Source of the DNA: Candidatus Kinetoplastibacterium oncopeltii TCC290E
GTDB taxonomy: Bacteria > Pseudomonadota > Gammaproteobacteria > Burkholderiales > Burkholderiaceae_B
Reading direction: 5' to 3'
DNA: 64,000 nt
Assembly: GCF_000340865.1 (NCBI RefSeq)
Contig: NC_020299.1
Coordinates: forward strand, 310,001-374,000
The translations under genes and the position numbers were made by a program. Positions 1 through 7,436 of this stretch are shown here, piece by piece (position 1 is the first letter of the stretch; each line of letters starts with the position of its first letter). Under the pieces are notes generated by a model that had not been told where the DNA came from, ran no database searches, and saw only the letters and a list, made by a program, of their open reading frames with translations.

Positions 1-547
1 AATAATATTCAACTAATGGCCTAGTTTGTTTTTTATATACGTCTAATCTGCGCTTAACGGTTTCTTCACGGTCATCTTCCCTTTGAATTAAATCTTCTCC
101 AGTAATATCATCTTTTTCTGGAATATATGGAGGATTAAATGTTGTATGATAGCTTCGACCACTTGTGATATGTACTCTCCTTCCGCTAATTCTCTCTATT
201 ATACTATCTTCAGGAACCTGAATTTCTAATACATAATTTAGCTCTATTTTTTCATTTTTTAAAGCATCTGCTTGTGGAATAGTTCTGGGGAAACCATCTA
301 GCAAATAACCATTTGTGCAATCTTGATTATTGAGCCTAGATTTTACTAATTTAATAATGATTTCATCTGGTACTAATCTACCAGAGTCTATTATTTTTTT
401 TAATTCAATACTTAATTCTGTTTCAGCTCTAATCTCTGTGCGTAACATATCACCAGTAGATATCTGTGGAATATTAAATTGCTTTGTTAAAAAAGCTGCT
501 TGGGTGCCTTTGCCAGCTCCTGGCGGTCCGAGCAATATTAGACGCAT
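1..547 (-). CDS. adk: Adenylate kinase (3' end outside window)
   Basis: Adenylate kinase interconverts ATP plus AMP with two ADP in the cytoplasm. The gene starts at the ATG at 547 and runs off the left edge. 182 residues are visible of the usual 215 or so. The P-loop GPPGAGKGT is at residues 7-15, the AMP-site motif DGFPRT at 84-89, and the lid begins near 121 with [19 protein letters not shown]. The lid has no zinc cysteines, as in Gram-negative enzymes. It is the first gene on the left of a minus-strand cluster that in Bordetella also carries kdsB, a ycaR-like gene and lpxK. Here those neighbours are mostly decayed while adk is intact. Confidence 0.97.
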   Translation of the reverse strand, partial: MRLILLGPPGAGKGTQAAFLTKQFNIPQISTGDMLRTEIRAETELSIELKKIIDSGRLVPDEIIIKLVKSRLNNQDCTNGYLLDGFPRTIPQADALKNEKIELNYVLEIQVPEDSIIERISGRRVHITSGRSYHTTFNPPYIPEKDDITGEDLIQREDDREETVKRRLDVYKKQTRPLVEYY

Positions 548-587
548 GAATACTCCTGAATTTTAATATAAATTATTTATAAAAATA

Positions 588-1263
588 TTATTGGCAACAA
601 ACTTGCATTTTCTTACTAAATATATCTTTTACTTTTTCTAAATCTTTAATGGTATCAAATTCTTATAGTAGTTCTTTATTCATAATATCTAATAATATTT
701 TATAACCATTTTCAAAGCTATAAGTTGTCATAGTTATTACAATTTTTCCAACTTTCATTTTTTATAAACGGAAATTTTTTTAAAATATACCCTATAAACA
801 TATATTCAAATGTGTCCATAACCCCTTTATATGTTATCAAATTTTTCATTTCTCCCTGGTATACTGAAAATTGAAAAGTATAGTGCGTTATTTTCTATAT
901 CACAAACTACTTTAACAAAATTTTTATTAAAAAGATCTTTTTTGTCGTTGATTTTAAATTTGCACATTACTATATTCGCCAAATTAGATTATTTTAGTTT
1001 TTTAATGAATTATTATCTCCTTGGTATTTCTATAGCTTCTGATAATATTTATGTTCTTAACAACATGTTTATTAACATTATCACAAATTTGTGCTCTATC
1101 TGTTGCAATGTGAATTTCTCTAGCCATAGATAATGCTGACTGTTGCGCTACTCTAACAATAATTGGCATGCCATGTATATTCTAATAGTTTAATAGATAC
1201 TTTAGTAGATACTATTTTAGCAGGTATTGTTACTATAAGATCTGATTTATTTTTGATATATTA
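588..1263 (-). pseudogene. kdsB: kdsB remnant (CMP-Kdo synthetase)
   Basis: No intact frame covers this stretch, but pieces of KdsB can be read on the minus strand in the right order. Near 1240-1175 the frame gives DLIVTIPAKIVSTK, matching the family start (VIIPARxxSTR). After a frameshift near 1170 it gives GMPIIVRVAQQ and then HIATDRAQICD near 1110-1083, matching the family's GxPMIxRVxxQ and ATD segments. At the far end (about 655-588) EFDTIKDLEKVKDIF matches the family C-terminus (GVDTxEDLERVR), followed by a stop at 588. The middle is not readable. The intact enzyme activates Kdo for the LPS inner core. Its place between adk and the ycaR-like gene is that of kdsB in Bordetella. Confidence 0.85.
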
Positions 1264-1264
1264 T

Positions 1265-1444
1265 TTAATCATGTTTTATGTTTTGAATCGATCTTGCCTG
1301 ATCACACAACATAATTGGAATACCATCAAGTATCTGAAATGCTATCATGTCATTATTGCAAATAAGCTCATTTTCCTTTCTATCATAACTTAGTTTTCCA
1401 CCACATTTAGGACAAACAAGTATATCTATAAATTTATCTTTCAT
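1265..1444 (-). CDS. ycaR: YcaR/Trm112-family small zinc-ribbon-like protein
   Basis: An intact 59-codon frame starts at the ATG at 1444 and stops at 1265. The protein begins MKDKFIDILVCPKCGGKLSY, the signature start of the UPF0434/Trm112 family (LLDILVCPxCKGxL). It continues with LICNNDMIAFQILDGIPIML, which matches the family's conserved second half. CPKC at residues 11-14 and Cys29 recall the Trm112 metal site, although the bacterial members often lack a full set of ligands. Family length is about 60 residues, so this one is complete. It sits between the kdsB and lpxK pseudogenes, exactly where Bordetella has it, and is the only undamaged gene of that stretch. Its role in bacteria is not well established. 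Confidence 0.88.
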   Translation of the reverse strand: MKDKFIDILVCPKCGGKLSYDRKENELICNNDMIAFQILDGIPIMLCDQARSIQNIKHD

Positions 1445-1449
1445 TATTA

Positions 1450-1881
1450 TTTAATGTGAATTATGTGAATTGTCACAAATATTATAAATGATCTTTTAAT
1501 TTTATGCTGGATTGATGCATCTGATCTGACAAATATTGAAAAAATTTATTATCTGAAAATTCTTCAGCAGTATTTATTTACTAAATTATAGAATCTTTAT
1601 TATTAGAACATTTAACGACATATTTTAATGTTACTAAGATATCATTAGCTGATATATAATAAAATAAAAAGTTATTGAGTTTACAATAATTTGTTGGTTA
1701 TAAAGAGGATTATGTATATATCATACAGTTAATAAAAGTATTAATAAATATTTTGTTATTCAATATACATTTGTTTCCATCATTTCTTCATATTACTACA
1801 AATATATTTTCTTGACCGTATCTGAAAATTTTTCTCTGAGCAGCCAGGGTGGTGGGATTAATCTTCCATTCTCTATTTATA
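1450..1881 (-). pseudogene. lpxK: lpxK remnant (tetraacyldisaccharide 4'-kinase)
   Basis: Minus-strand traces of LpxK appear in order. Near 1880-1815 the frame reads INREWKINPTT and AQRKIFRYGQENIFVVI, resembling the N-terminal W..RG...RR..YR.G..PVVVVGN region. It runs into a stop and then DGNKCIL, where GGTGKTP would be. Near 1660-1605 ANDILVTLKYVVKC matches the family's ADAILVTEKDAVKC. Several in-frame stops and a length of about 430 bp instead of about 1 kb show deletion and decay. LpxK phosphorylates the lipid A disaccharide. The gene lies directly upstream of the ycaR-like gene, as in Bordetella. Confidence 0.75.
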
Positions 1882-2674
1882 TTAAAATTTAATATCAAAA
1901 TCTCTATACATGGCAATGTGCTGTAATCCATAGTATAAAATTATAATATCAACAATTGGAAACATTGTTTTTTGTAATTAATGTGGACTCATATCCGAAT
2001 TTCGAAAAAATCTACATATTTGAAACCCACCTTTGTATTTTTTTCAAAATCAATCCCATAACATCTGTTTATACTGATAGATTTAAATAATCTGTATTTC
2101 AATTATTTAGATATTGATCTCACAAGTGGTGTTTTTCATTTTACTCCTAATTAGATATTTAATAAAATGATAAGGGTTTTTATTTTAAAAATTTTTAGTA
2201 TTGTAGATTTATATAAATAGTTTTTAATGAATACAAAAATCTTGTTATATATGACAATAGATATAGTATGTTGCTTGATAAGACTTTTTTCATCTATTAT
2301 TTATGTAATATATACTCAAGAGTTTTTTATAACTTACTCATCTCATTAAATTAAAGAGATTTCATATAGTCAGAATCAACTAGTAATTTGGAAAGTATTT
2401 GATAAGTTATACGATAATTGTACATAGAAATTTATGTAAAAAAATATATCCACAGATTTTGTGGATAATTCTGTTATTAACTTTACAAATAGATTGTATT
2501 GCTTATTATTTAAGTAGTTTGTACAATAATTATACACTTTTGTCAAAAAATCATATTTATCAATGAGATACAATGTATTTAGTAACCTCTTACTATTATT
2601 TAATTATTTTTTGTTAAGATATACGCGATATTTATATCTTGTATTGCCCTGTGGATAGCTAATTGGTTAATTAA
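1882..2674. other. Non-coding decayed region, possible exbD trace
   Basis: About 790 bp without a credible gene. In related genomes exbD and exbB (energy transduction for TonB) lie between lpxK and xseA. On the minus strand at about 2010-1884 an interrupted frame contains FPIVDIIIL, weakly like the IPLIDVLLV membrane segment of ExbD, in the expected position and orientation. I could not find exbB. The rest is very AT-rich and looks like gene residue. It must also hold the promoter of xseA, but I see no clear site. Confidence 0.35.
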
Positions 2675-4015
2675 ATGGAAAATTATAGCAATAACGATAT
2701 AAGTGATGTTTATACTGTTTCAGAGTTGAATAGAAAAGTCAGTTTATTAATTGAAAAAGAAATTTCTTTTATATGGGTTAAAGGGGAGATTTCTAATTTT
2801 ATAATTGCTAACTCTGGTCATTGGTATTTTACTCTAAAAGATAGTAAATCTTCAGTAAGAGTTGTTATGTTCAAGGGCAGAACAAATTCAATAAAACAGA
2901 TACCAAAAGACGGTGATGAAGTAGAAGTTTATTCAAATGCTTCTTTATATTTGCCGAAAGGGGATTACCAATTACAATCTCTTTTAGTAAGAAGATCAGG
3001 GATTGGTGGATTATATGAAAAATTTTTGGCTTTAAAAAATAAATTATACGAGGACGGAGTATTTAATCAAGCTAATCGTACACCGAAAACAATACCACTA
3101 TCGGTTGGTATTATAACATCTCTGCGTTCAGCTGCTCTCAGAGATGTTATATCTTCATTAAAAAGAAGAGCTCCTTATATTAAAATTATCATATATAATA
3201 CTCCCGTTCAAGGAGTTGATGCGGCAAATAAGATATTAGAGCAAATTATTATTGCAAATAATAGATTAGAAGTTGATACACTTTTACTAGTTCGTGGAGG
3301 TGGCAATTTGGAAGATCTATGTTGTTTTAATGATGAGTCTTTAGCTCGAGCTATATCTAATAGTTCTATTCCTATAATAAGCGGAATAGGTCATGAAACT
3401 GACTTTACTATAGCTGATTTCGCTTCAGACTTAAGAGCTACTACGCCTACAGCTGCTGCTGAACTTTCTTGTCCTAATATTCTTGATTTGATAGATAAGA
3501 TTCAGTTTTTTTGGAAACATATAAATAGATCCCAAAGACATATTTTAGATAACTACTTCCAATTTTTAGACAATACATCTAAAAAATTTTTATCACATTT
3601 AATAAACATTAGAAATAATTTAGAGCGAATTAATATTTCGAAAAAATTATTAATCTCTTGCATTAAAAATAAGCTAGCTTCTAATAAATCAAGATTTAGT
3701 TTGATTTCGAATAGTTTGCATTTTCATACACCAAATATTAGTATAAGGTTGAGGAGATTTTTGTTATTGGTAGATAGACTTAAAAGAATTTATATTGAGA
3801 ATCTTGTTACAAAAAAGACTTTGCTTCAAGCTAGAATAGCTAGTCTTAGTGCTTTAAATCCTGAAAATATTTTATCTAGAGGTTATTCTGTTGTTCGTGA
3901 TGATGATGGTAATGTAGTTAAAAATTATGATCATGTATCAGATAGACAGAAATTAAAGATTCAAGTATCCGATGGTTTTATAGAGGCCATAGTATATGGC
4001 AGTAAAATTAAATAA
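2675..4015 (+). CDS. xseA: Exodeoxyribonuclease VII large subunit
   Basis: Large catalytic subunit of ExoVII, which degrades single-stranded DNA to oligonucleotides. At 446 residues it is full length (E. coli 456). An N-terminal OB-fold (about 10-105) contains VKGEISNF and GHWYFTLKD. The catalytic core shows SVGIITSLRSAALRD, LLLVRGGGNLEDL, SGIGHETDFTIADF and RATTPTAAAEL, all family hallmarks. A long coiled-coil section follows, and the C-terminus has the LSRGYSVV segment. The small subunit xseB is not in the window. sodB follows after 26 bp, so the two are probably co-transcribed. Confidence 0.97.
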   Translation: MENYSNNDISDVYTVSELNRKVSLLIEKEISFIWVKGEISNFIIANSGHWYFTLKDSKSSVRVVMFKGRTNSIKQIPKDGDEVEVYSNASLYLPKGDYQLQSLLVRRSGIGGLYEKFLALKNKLYEDGVFNQANRTPKTIPLSVGIITSLRSAALRDVISSLKRRAPYIKIIIYNTPVQGVDAANKILEQIIIANNRLEVDTLLLVRGGGNLEDLCCFNDESLARAISNSSIPIISGIGHETDFTIADFASDLRATTPTAAAELSCPNILDLIDKIQFFWKHINRSQRHILDNYFQFLDNTSKKFLSHLINIRNNLERINISKKLLISCIKNKLASNKSRFSLISNSLHFHTPNISIRLRRFLLLVDRLKRIYIENLVTKKTLLQARIASLSALNPENILSRGYSVVRDDDGNVVKNYDHVSDRQKLKIQVSDGFIEAIVYGSKIK

Positions 4016-4041
4016 AATTTTTTAACGGAGTTTTTACGTTT

Positions 4042-4626
4042 ATGATTTATACTCTTCCCACTTTGCCATATGATGTGAATTCATTGTCGCCTTATATTTC
4101 TAAAGAAACTATAGAGTTTCACTATGGAAAGCATCACAAGACTTACGTTGATAATTTAAATAATCTTATTGTTAACAACAATGAGCTAAAAGGATCCACC
4201 TTAGAAGAAATTATTAAGAAATCTACTGGTGCTATATTTAATAATGCTGCACAAGTATGGAATCATAATTTTTATTGGAATAGCCTTACACCTGTTTTAA
4301 ATCAACATCCGTCTCAATTACTATTAAAATCGATAGAATCAAAGTGGGGTAATTTTGAGAATTTTAAAGAAGATTTTATTAAGTCAGCATTAAGTAATTT
4401 TGGATCTGGATGGACTTGGTTTGTTAAAAAAACAGATGGTGCTTTAGATATCATTAATACAAGCAATGCAAACTGTCCTATTATTACTGAAGATAAGGCC
4501 TTGTTAACTTGTGATATATGGGAGCATGCTTACTATATAGATTATCGCAATGCGCGTGCTAAATACTTGGATAATTTTTGGAAAGTAATAAATTGGAAAT
4601 TTGTCGATTCAAATTTTGCTGACTAG
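4042..4626 (+). CDS. sodB: Superoxide dismutase, Fe type
   Basis: Converts superoxide to oxygen and hydrogen peroxide in the cytoplasm. The 194-residue protein has the four metal ligands H27, H75, D158 and H162 (the last two in DIWEHAYYIDY). Q71 in NNAAQVWNH is the position that distinguishes iron SOD, where it is glutamine, from manganese SOD. Length is normal. A GGAG ribosome-binding site lies upstream (about 4026). A strong hairpin 24 bp downstream ends the transcript. It is the only oxidative-stress enzyme seen in the window. Confidence 0.97.
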   Translation: MIYTLPTLPYDVNSLSPYISKETIEFHYGKHHKTYVDNLNNLIVNNNELKGSTLEEIIKKSTGAIFNNAAQVWNHNFYWNSLTPVLNQHPSQLLLKSIESKWGNFENFKEDFIKSALSNFGSGWTWFVKKTDGALDIINTSNANCPIITEDKALLTCDIWEHAYYIDYRNARAKYLDNFWKVINWKFVDSNFAD

Positions 4627-4649
4627 ATATGTGATTTTTTCTATAAATT

Positions 4650-4689
4650 GTAAAAGGACGTCAACATAATTGTGTTGCCGTCCTTTTAC
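4650..4689 (+). terminator. Hairpin terminator after sodB
   Basis: The arms GTAAAAGGACG (4650-4660) and CGTCCTTTTAC (4679-4689) pair perfectly. An inner CAACA/TGTTG stem extends the hairpin around a six-base loop. It lies just behind sodB and between convergent genes, so it may also stop the cold-shock transcript coming from the other side. Confidence 0.85.
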
Positions 4690-4751
4690 TAAAATTAAAA
4701 ATCTCAAAATTAAATCTTAATAAATATCTAATTAACAAATATTTAATTAAT

Positions 4752-4783
4752 GTAACAACCGAGTAATTACTCTCTCTTGTTAC
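4752..4783 (-). terminator. Hairpin directly after the cold-shock gene
   Basis: GTAACAA (4752-4758) pairs with TTGTTAC (4777-4783) around a shorter palindrome, GAGTAATTACTC (4761-4772). It starts one base beyond the stop codon of the cold-shock gene. The following bases on the minus strand are AT-rich but lack a run of U, so terminator function is plausible and not certain. Confidence 0.45.
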
Positions 4784-4784
4784 T

Positions 4785-5033
4785 TTAAGCAGATGTAATA
4801 TTAAGTGCTTGTTTTCCTTTAGGTCCTTGAACAGTTTCGTAAGATACCTTCTGACCTTCTTTTAATGTTTTAAAACCATCCATTTCAATTGATGAAAAGT
4901 GAGCAAATATCTCTTCTCCACCATTATCTGGAGTAATAAAACCAAAACCTTTAGCATCATTGAACCATTTTACTGTTCCTATTGATTTGGCTTGGTTACG
5001 ATCGGTATTAAATGTGTCGTTTGTACTGGACAT
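4785..5033 (-). CDS. cspA: Cold-shock-domain protein (CspA family)
   Basis: RNA chaperone of the CspA family. Residues 16-82 form a complete cold-shock domain: [15 protein letters not shown] carries RNP1 (KGFGFI), and IFAHFSSI carries RNP2. The C-terminus [10 protein letters not shown] is typical. At 82 residues it has an extra N-terminal tail of about 15 polar residues compared with E. coli CspA (70). The ATG at 5033 is preceded by AGAGG at a good distance, and no later in-frame ATG exists before the domain, so the tail is probably real. It is a single-gene unit transcribed away from ubiK. Confidence 0.93.
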   Translation of the reverse strand: MSSTNDTFNTDRNQAKSIGTVKWFNDAKGFGFITPDNGGEEIFAHFSSIEMDGFKTLKEGQKVSYETVQGPKGKQALNITSA

Positions 5034-5151
5034 GCAGACTGCCTCTTTAAATCACACGCTTGCAGATAAAAAAATAAAAATGAATAGAGCGCCAGATTCT
5101 TGCTACCTAAGCAACAATATAACTAGCGAGATTAAACATTCCAACATTGTG

Positions 5152-5181
5152 ATAATGCTACTTTTTCCTTTATATAGTCAA
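5152..5181 (-). promoter_or_regulatory. Candidate sigma70 promoter of the cold-shock gene
   Basis: Read on the minus strand, TTGACT (5181-5176) and CATTAT (5157-5152) are 18 bp apart. They would start a transcript with a leader of about 110 nt ahead of the ATG at 5033. Long leaders are usual for cspA mRNAs. No experimental support. Confidence 0.4.
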
Positions 5182-5326
5182 TAGAGTGAGCACTAGTTAT
5201 AATAATTTTCCTACATTTATATCGTTATTCCAACATTTAAGGTTATTTTTACAACATATGTGGATATTTGATTTATATTTTTAGTATTCAATGAAATTTT
5301 TTCAATTTGTCTTAGGATTCAATGTT

Positions 5327-5590
5327 ATGAAAAAGAATAAATGGTTTGAGGAACTGCAAGAGAATATAGGAAATAGTATTGTTAGCGGCGCTTCCAGCTT
5401 AAAGAGAGATATAGAAAACGGGGTTAATCTTTTAGTGAATAATGCTGTGTCTAAATTAGATTTAGTTACTAATGAAGAATTAGACTCACAAGTAGAAGTA
5501 TTAGAACTTATAAGAGAAGAATTATCTAAATTAAATCAATTGGTTACTAATTTGGAATTACGAGTAGAAGAACTGGAAAATAACAAATAG
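5327..5590 (+). CDS. ubiK: UbiK/YqiC (BMFP-domain) ubiquinone accessory factor
   Basis: Small membrane-associated accessory factor of ubiquinone synthesis. 87 residues, starting MKKNKWFEELQENIG. The family pattern is clear: an amphipathic N-terminus, then LDLVTNEELDSQVEVLELIREEL, then a C-terminal coiled coil (LNQLVTNLELRVEELE) used for trimerisation. An ATG 36 bp upstream is in frame, but it has no ribosome-binding site, whereas AGGA precedes 5327. The family also starts here, so the shorter form is preferred. Confidence 0.88.
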   Translation: MKKNKWFEELQENIGNSIVSGASSLKRDIENGVNLLVNNAVSKLDLVTNEELDSQVEVLELIREELSKLNQLVTNLELRVEELENNK

Positions 5591-5767
5591 ATTTTGCTCA
5601 TATTTATTTAGTTTTTGTGATGATCATGCTACAATTCAATAGCACTTAATCTATAACGATTTGGTGTTTATTTTTTATAAGTGGTAATTTGGTTAAAGCT
5701 CCATACTAAATTTTTTCTGCATGGTCACCATTCTTGCTATATAACAACAATATTTTTAGGGGCAATT

Positions 5768-5965
5768 ATGCCTAAAATGAAAACTAAAAGAGGCGCTGCA
5801 AAACGTTTTCAGTTTCGTAGTAGCGGTTCCATAAAGCGGGCACAAGCTTTTAAGCGCCATATTCTTACAAAGAAAAATACTAAAGTGAAGCGTCAATTAC
5901 GTGGATCTGCAGTGGTTCATAATTCAGATGTGGCCCTAGTTAGAGCCATGATGCCCTACGCTTAA
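5768..5965 (+). CDS. rpmI: 50S ribosomal protein L35
   Basis: Basic 65-residue protein starting [14 protein letters not shown], the invariant L35 start, and containing [16 protein letters not shown]. The ATG at 5768 follows AGGGG (5758-5762). Longer in-frame extension upstream has no family counterpart. It forms an operon with rplT, 17 bp downstream. In most bacteria infC lies immediately upstream. Here only about 177 bp separate rpmI from ubiK and infC is not present. Confidence 0.98.
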   Translation: MPKMKTKRGAAKRFQFRSSGSIKRAQAFKRHILTKKNTKVKRQLRGSAVVHNSDVALVRAMMPYA

Positions 5966-5982
5966 ATTAATGGAGAACTAAT

Positions 5983-6336
5983 ATGCCTCGCGTAAAACGT
6001 GGTGTTACCGCACACGCTCGTCATAAAAAAGTAATCAATGCAGCCAAGGGTTACCTAGGTCGCCGTGGTAATGTTTTTAGAGTTGCTAAACAGGCTGTTA
6101 TGCGTGCTGGTCAATACGCATATCGTGATCGTAGAAATAAAAAACGTACTTTCCGTTCATTGTGGATTACTCGCATAAATGCAGCAGTCAGAGAGCATGA
6201 TCTAAACTATAGTACATTCATGGCTGGTTTAAAAAGAATTATGGTAGAAATTGATCGTAAAGTTTTATCAGATATGGCTGTGAATGATAAAAATGGGTTT
6301 TCTTTCTTAGTTCAGAAGGTAAAAGATATTTTATAA
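5983..6336 (+). CDS. rplT: 50S ribosomal protein L20
   Basis: Early-assembly 23S rRNA-binding protein of the large subunit. 117 residues, the normal length, starting [18 protein letters not shown] and containing [20 protein letters not shown] and [19 protein letters not shown] sits ahead of the ATG. L20 represses its own operon in many bacteria. The upstream leader is short and I could not identify the L20-binding fold with confidence. Confidence 0.99.
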   Translation: MPRVKRGVTAHARHKKVINAAKGYLGRRGNVFRVAKQAVMRAGQYAYRDRRNKKRTFRSLWITRINAAVREHDLNYSTFMAGLKRIMVEIDRKVLSDMAVNDKNGFSFLVQKVKDIL

Positions 6337-6343
6337 ATTAATG

Positions 6344-6381
6344 TTTCTCTGTAAATATATTGCAATATATTTACAGAGAAA
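6344..6381. repeat. Perfect 38-bp palindrome between rplT and pheS
   Basis: TTTCTCTGTAAATATAT (6344-6360) is the exact reverse complement of 6365-6381, with TGCA in the centre, which is itself self-complementary. It begins 7 bp after the rplT stop and ends 17 bp before the pheS ATG. It could terminate or attenuate the ribosomal-protein transcript, or mark an RNA-processing site. There is no U run after it on the plus strand, so simple termination is not obvious. Confidence 0.9.
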
Positions 6382-6398
6382 AAGTGTTTAGCAAACAA

Positions 6399-7421
6399 AT
6401 GAATTTATCACTAGATAATATTATTAGACAGGCTGAGAATGCATTTGAATCGGCTAAAGATTCCGGTAGCCTTGAAAAGGCCAAAGCTCATTTTTTAGGT
6501 AAAAATGGTGTTTTTGCTTCTTTGTTCAAGGAAATTGGCACTGTAAGCTTAGAAAATAGAAAAGATTATGGTTCTATTATAAATTCAGCTAAGAAAAAGG
6601 TAGAGTTTTTACTATTTCAATATAGGGAAAGATTACTGAATAAAGAATTAGAGCTTCGTTTTTCTTCTGAAGCTATTGATGTAACATTGCCCGGTAGAGG
6701 TATAAGTACTGGGTCTATACACCCCATAATGCGTAGTTGGGAAAGAATTGAGCAAATATTTCATTCTATAGGATTTGACATTGTTGATGGTCCAGAGCTA
6801 GAAAATGACTGGAATAATTTCACAGCATTAAATAGTCCTATAGGACATCCTGCTCGTTCAATGCAAGACACTTTCTATATAGATATAAAAGATAAAAATA
6901 ATTTGCAGCTTCTATTGCGAACTCATACAAGTCCTATGCAGGTTAGATATTCCAGTATCAATAAACCTCCGATTAAGATTATATCACCCGGTAAAACTTA
7001 TAGAGTAGACAGCGACTCTACGCATTCGCCTATGTTTCATCAAGTAGAAGGATTATGGATAGATAGAAATGTATCGTTTTCTGATCTTAAGGGAGTTTAT
7101 ACTAGTTTTTTAAAATGTTTTTTTGAAGATGATGATTTAAAAATCAGATTTCGTCCATCATTCTTTCCGTTTACTGAGCCATCAGCAGAAATAGATATGA
7201 TGTTTACTACTGGCGCAAATCGTGGAAAATGGTTAGAGATATCAGGTTCTGGACAGGTTCATCCAAATGTAATTCGTAATTTTGGTTTAGACCCTGAAGA
7301 CTATATAGGTTTTGCGTTTGGTTCTGGCTTAGAACGTTTAACAATGTTGCGCTACGGAATTAACGATTTACGCTGTTTTTACGAGAATGATCTACGTTTT
7401 TTACGTCAAATTAGATATTAA
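6399..7421 (+). CDS. pheS: Phenylalanine-tRNA ligase alpha subunit
   Basis: Catalytic subunit of the (alpha-beta)2 class II synthetase that charges tRNA-Phe. 340 residues (E. coli 327). An N-terminal coiled coil spans about 1-85. The core has [34 protein letters not shown] (motif 2 region) and [15 protein letters not shown] (motif 3). The ATG at 6399 matches the family start. An upstream TTG at 6360 would put the start inside the 38-bp palindrome and is unlikely. pheT follows after 15 bp. Confidence 0.97.
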   Translation: MNLSLDNIIRQAENAFESAKDSGSLEKAKAHFLGKNGVFASLFKEIGTVSLENRKDYGSIINSAKKKVEFLLFQYRERLLNKELELRFSSEAIDVTLPGRGISTGSIHPIMRSWERIEQIFHSIGFDIVDGPELENDWNNFTALNSPIGHPARSMQDTFYIDIKDKNNLQLLLRTHTSPMQVRYSSINKPPIKIISPGKTYRVDSDSTHSPMFHQVEGLWIDRNVSFSDLKGVYTSFLKCFFEDDDLKIRFRPSFFPFTEPSAEIDMMFTTGANRGKWLEISGSGQVHPNVIRNFGLDPEDYIGFAFGSGLERLTMLRYGINDLRCFYENDLRFLRQIRY

Positions 7422-7436
7422 AGTTGGTTTTTTATA

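Noticed and set aside
831..1133. Open frame of 100 codons on the plus strand
   Set aside because: It lies antisense to the kdsB remnant, has a Phe/Leu/Ile-rich low-complexity composition, and no family resemblance. The minus strand explains the sequence better.
1163..1393. Open frame of 76 codons on the plus strand
   Set aside because: It is antisense to the intact ycaR-like gene, whose protein has a clear family signature.
2376..2573. Open frame of 65 codons on the minus strand upstream of xseA
   Set aside because: Asn/Tyr/Leu-rich chance frame in decayed AT-rich DNA, with no recognised motif. It could contain exbB residue, but nothing supports this.
4960..5184. Open frame of 74 codons on the plus strand over the cold-shock gene start
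   Set aside because: It overlaps the 5' part and leader of the cold-shock gene on the opposite strand and has no family features.
6360..6398. Upstream TTG start for pheS
   Set aside because: It lies inside the 38-bp palindrome, and PheS proteins align from the ATG at 6399.
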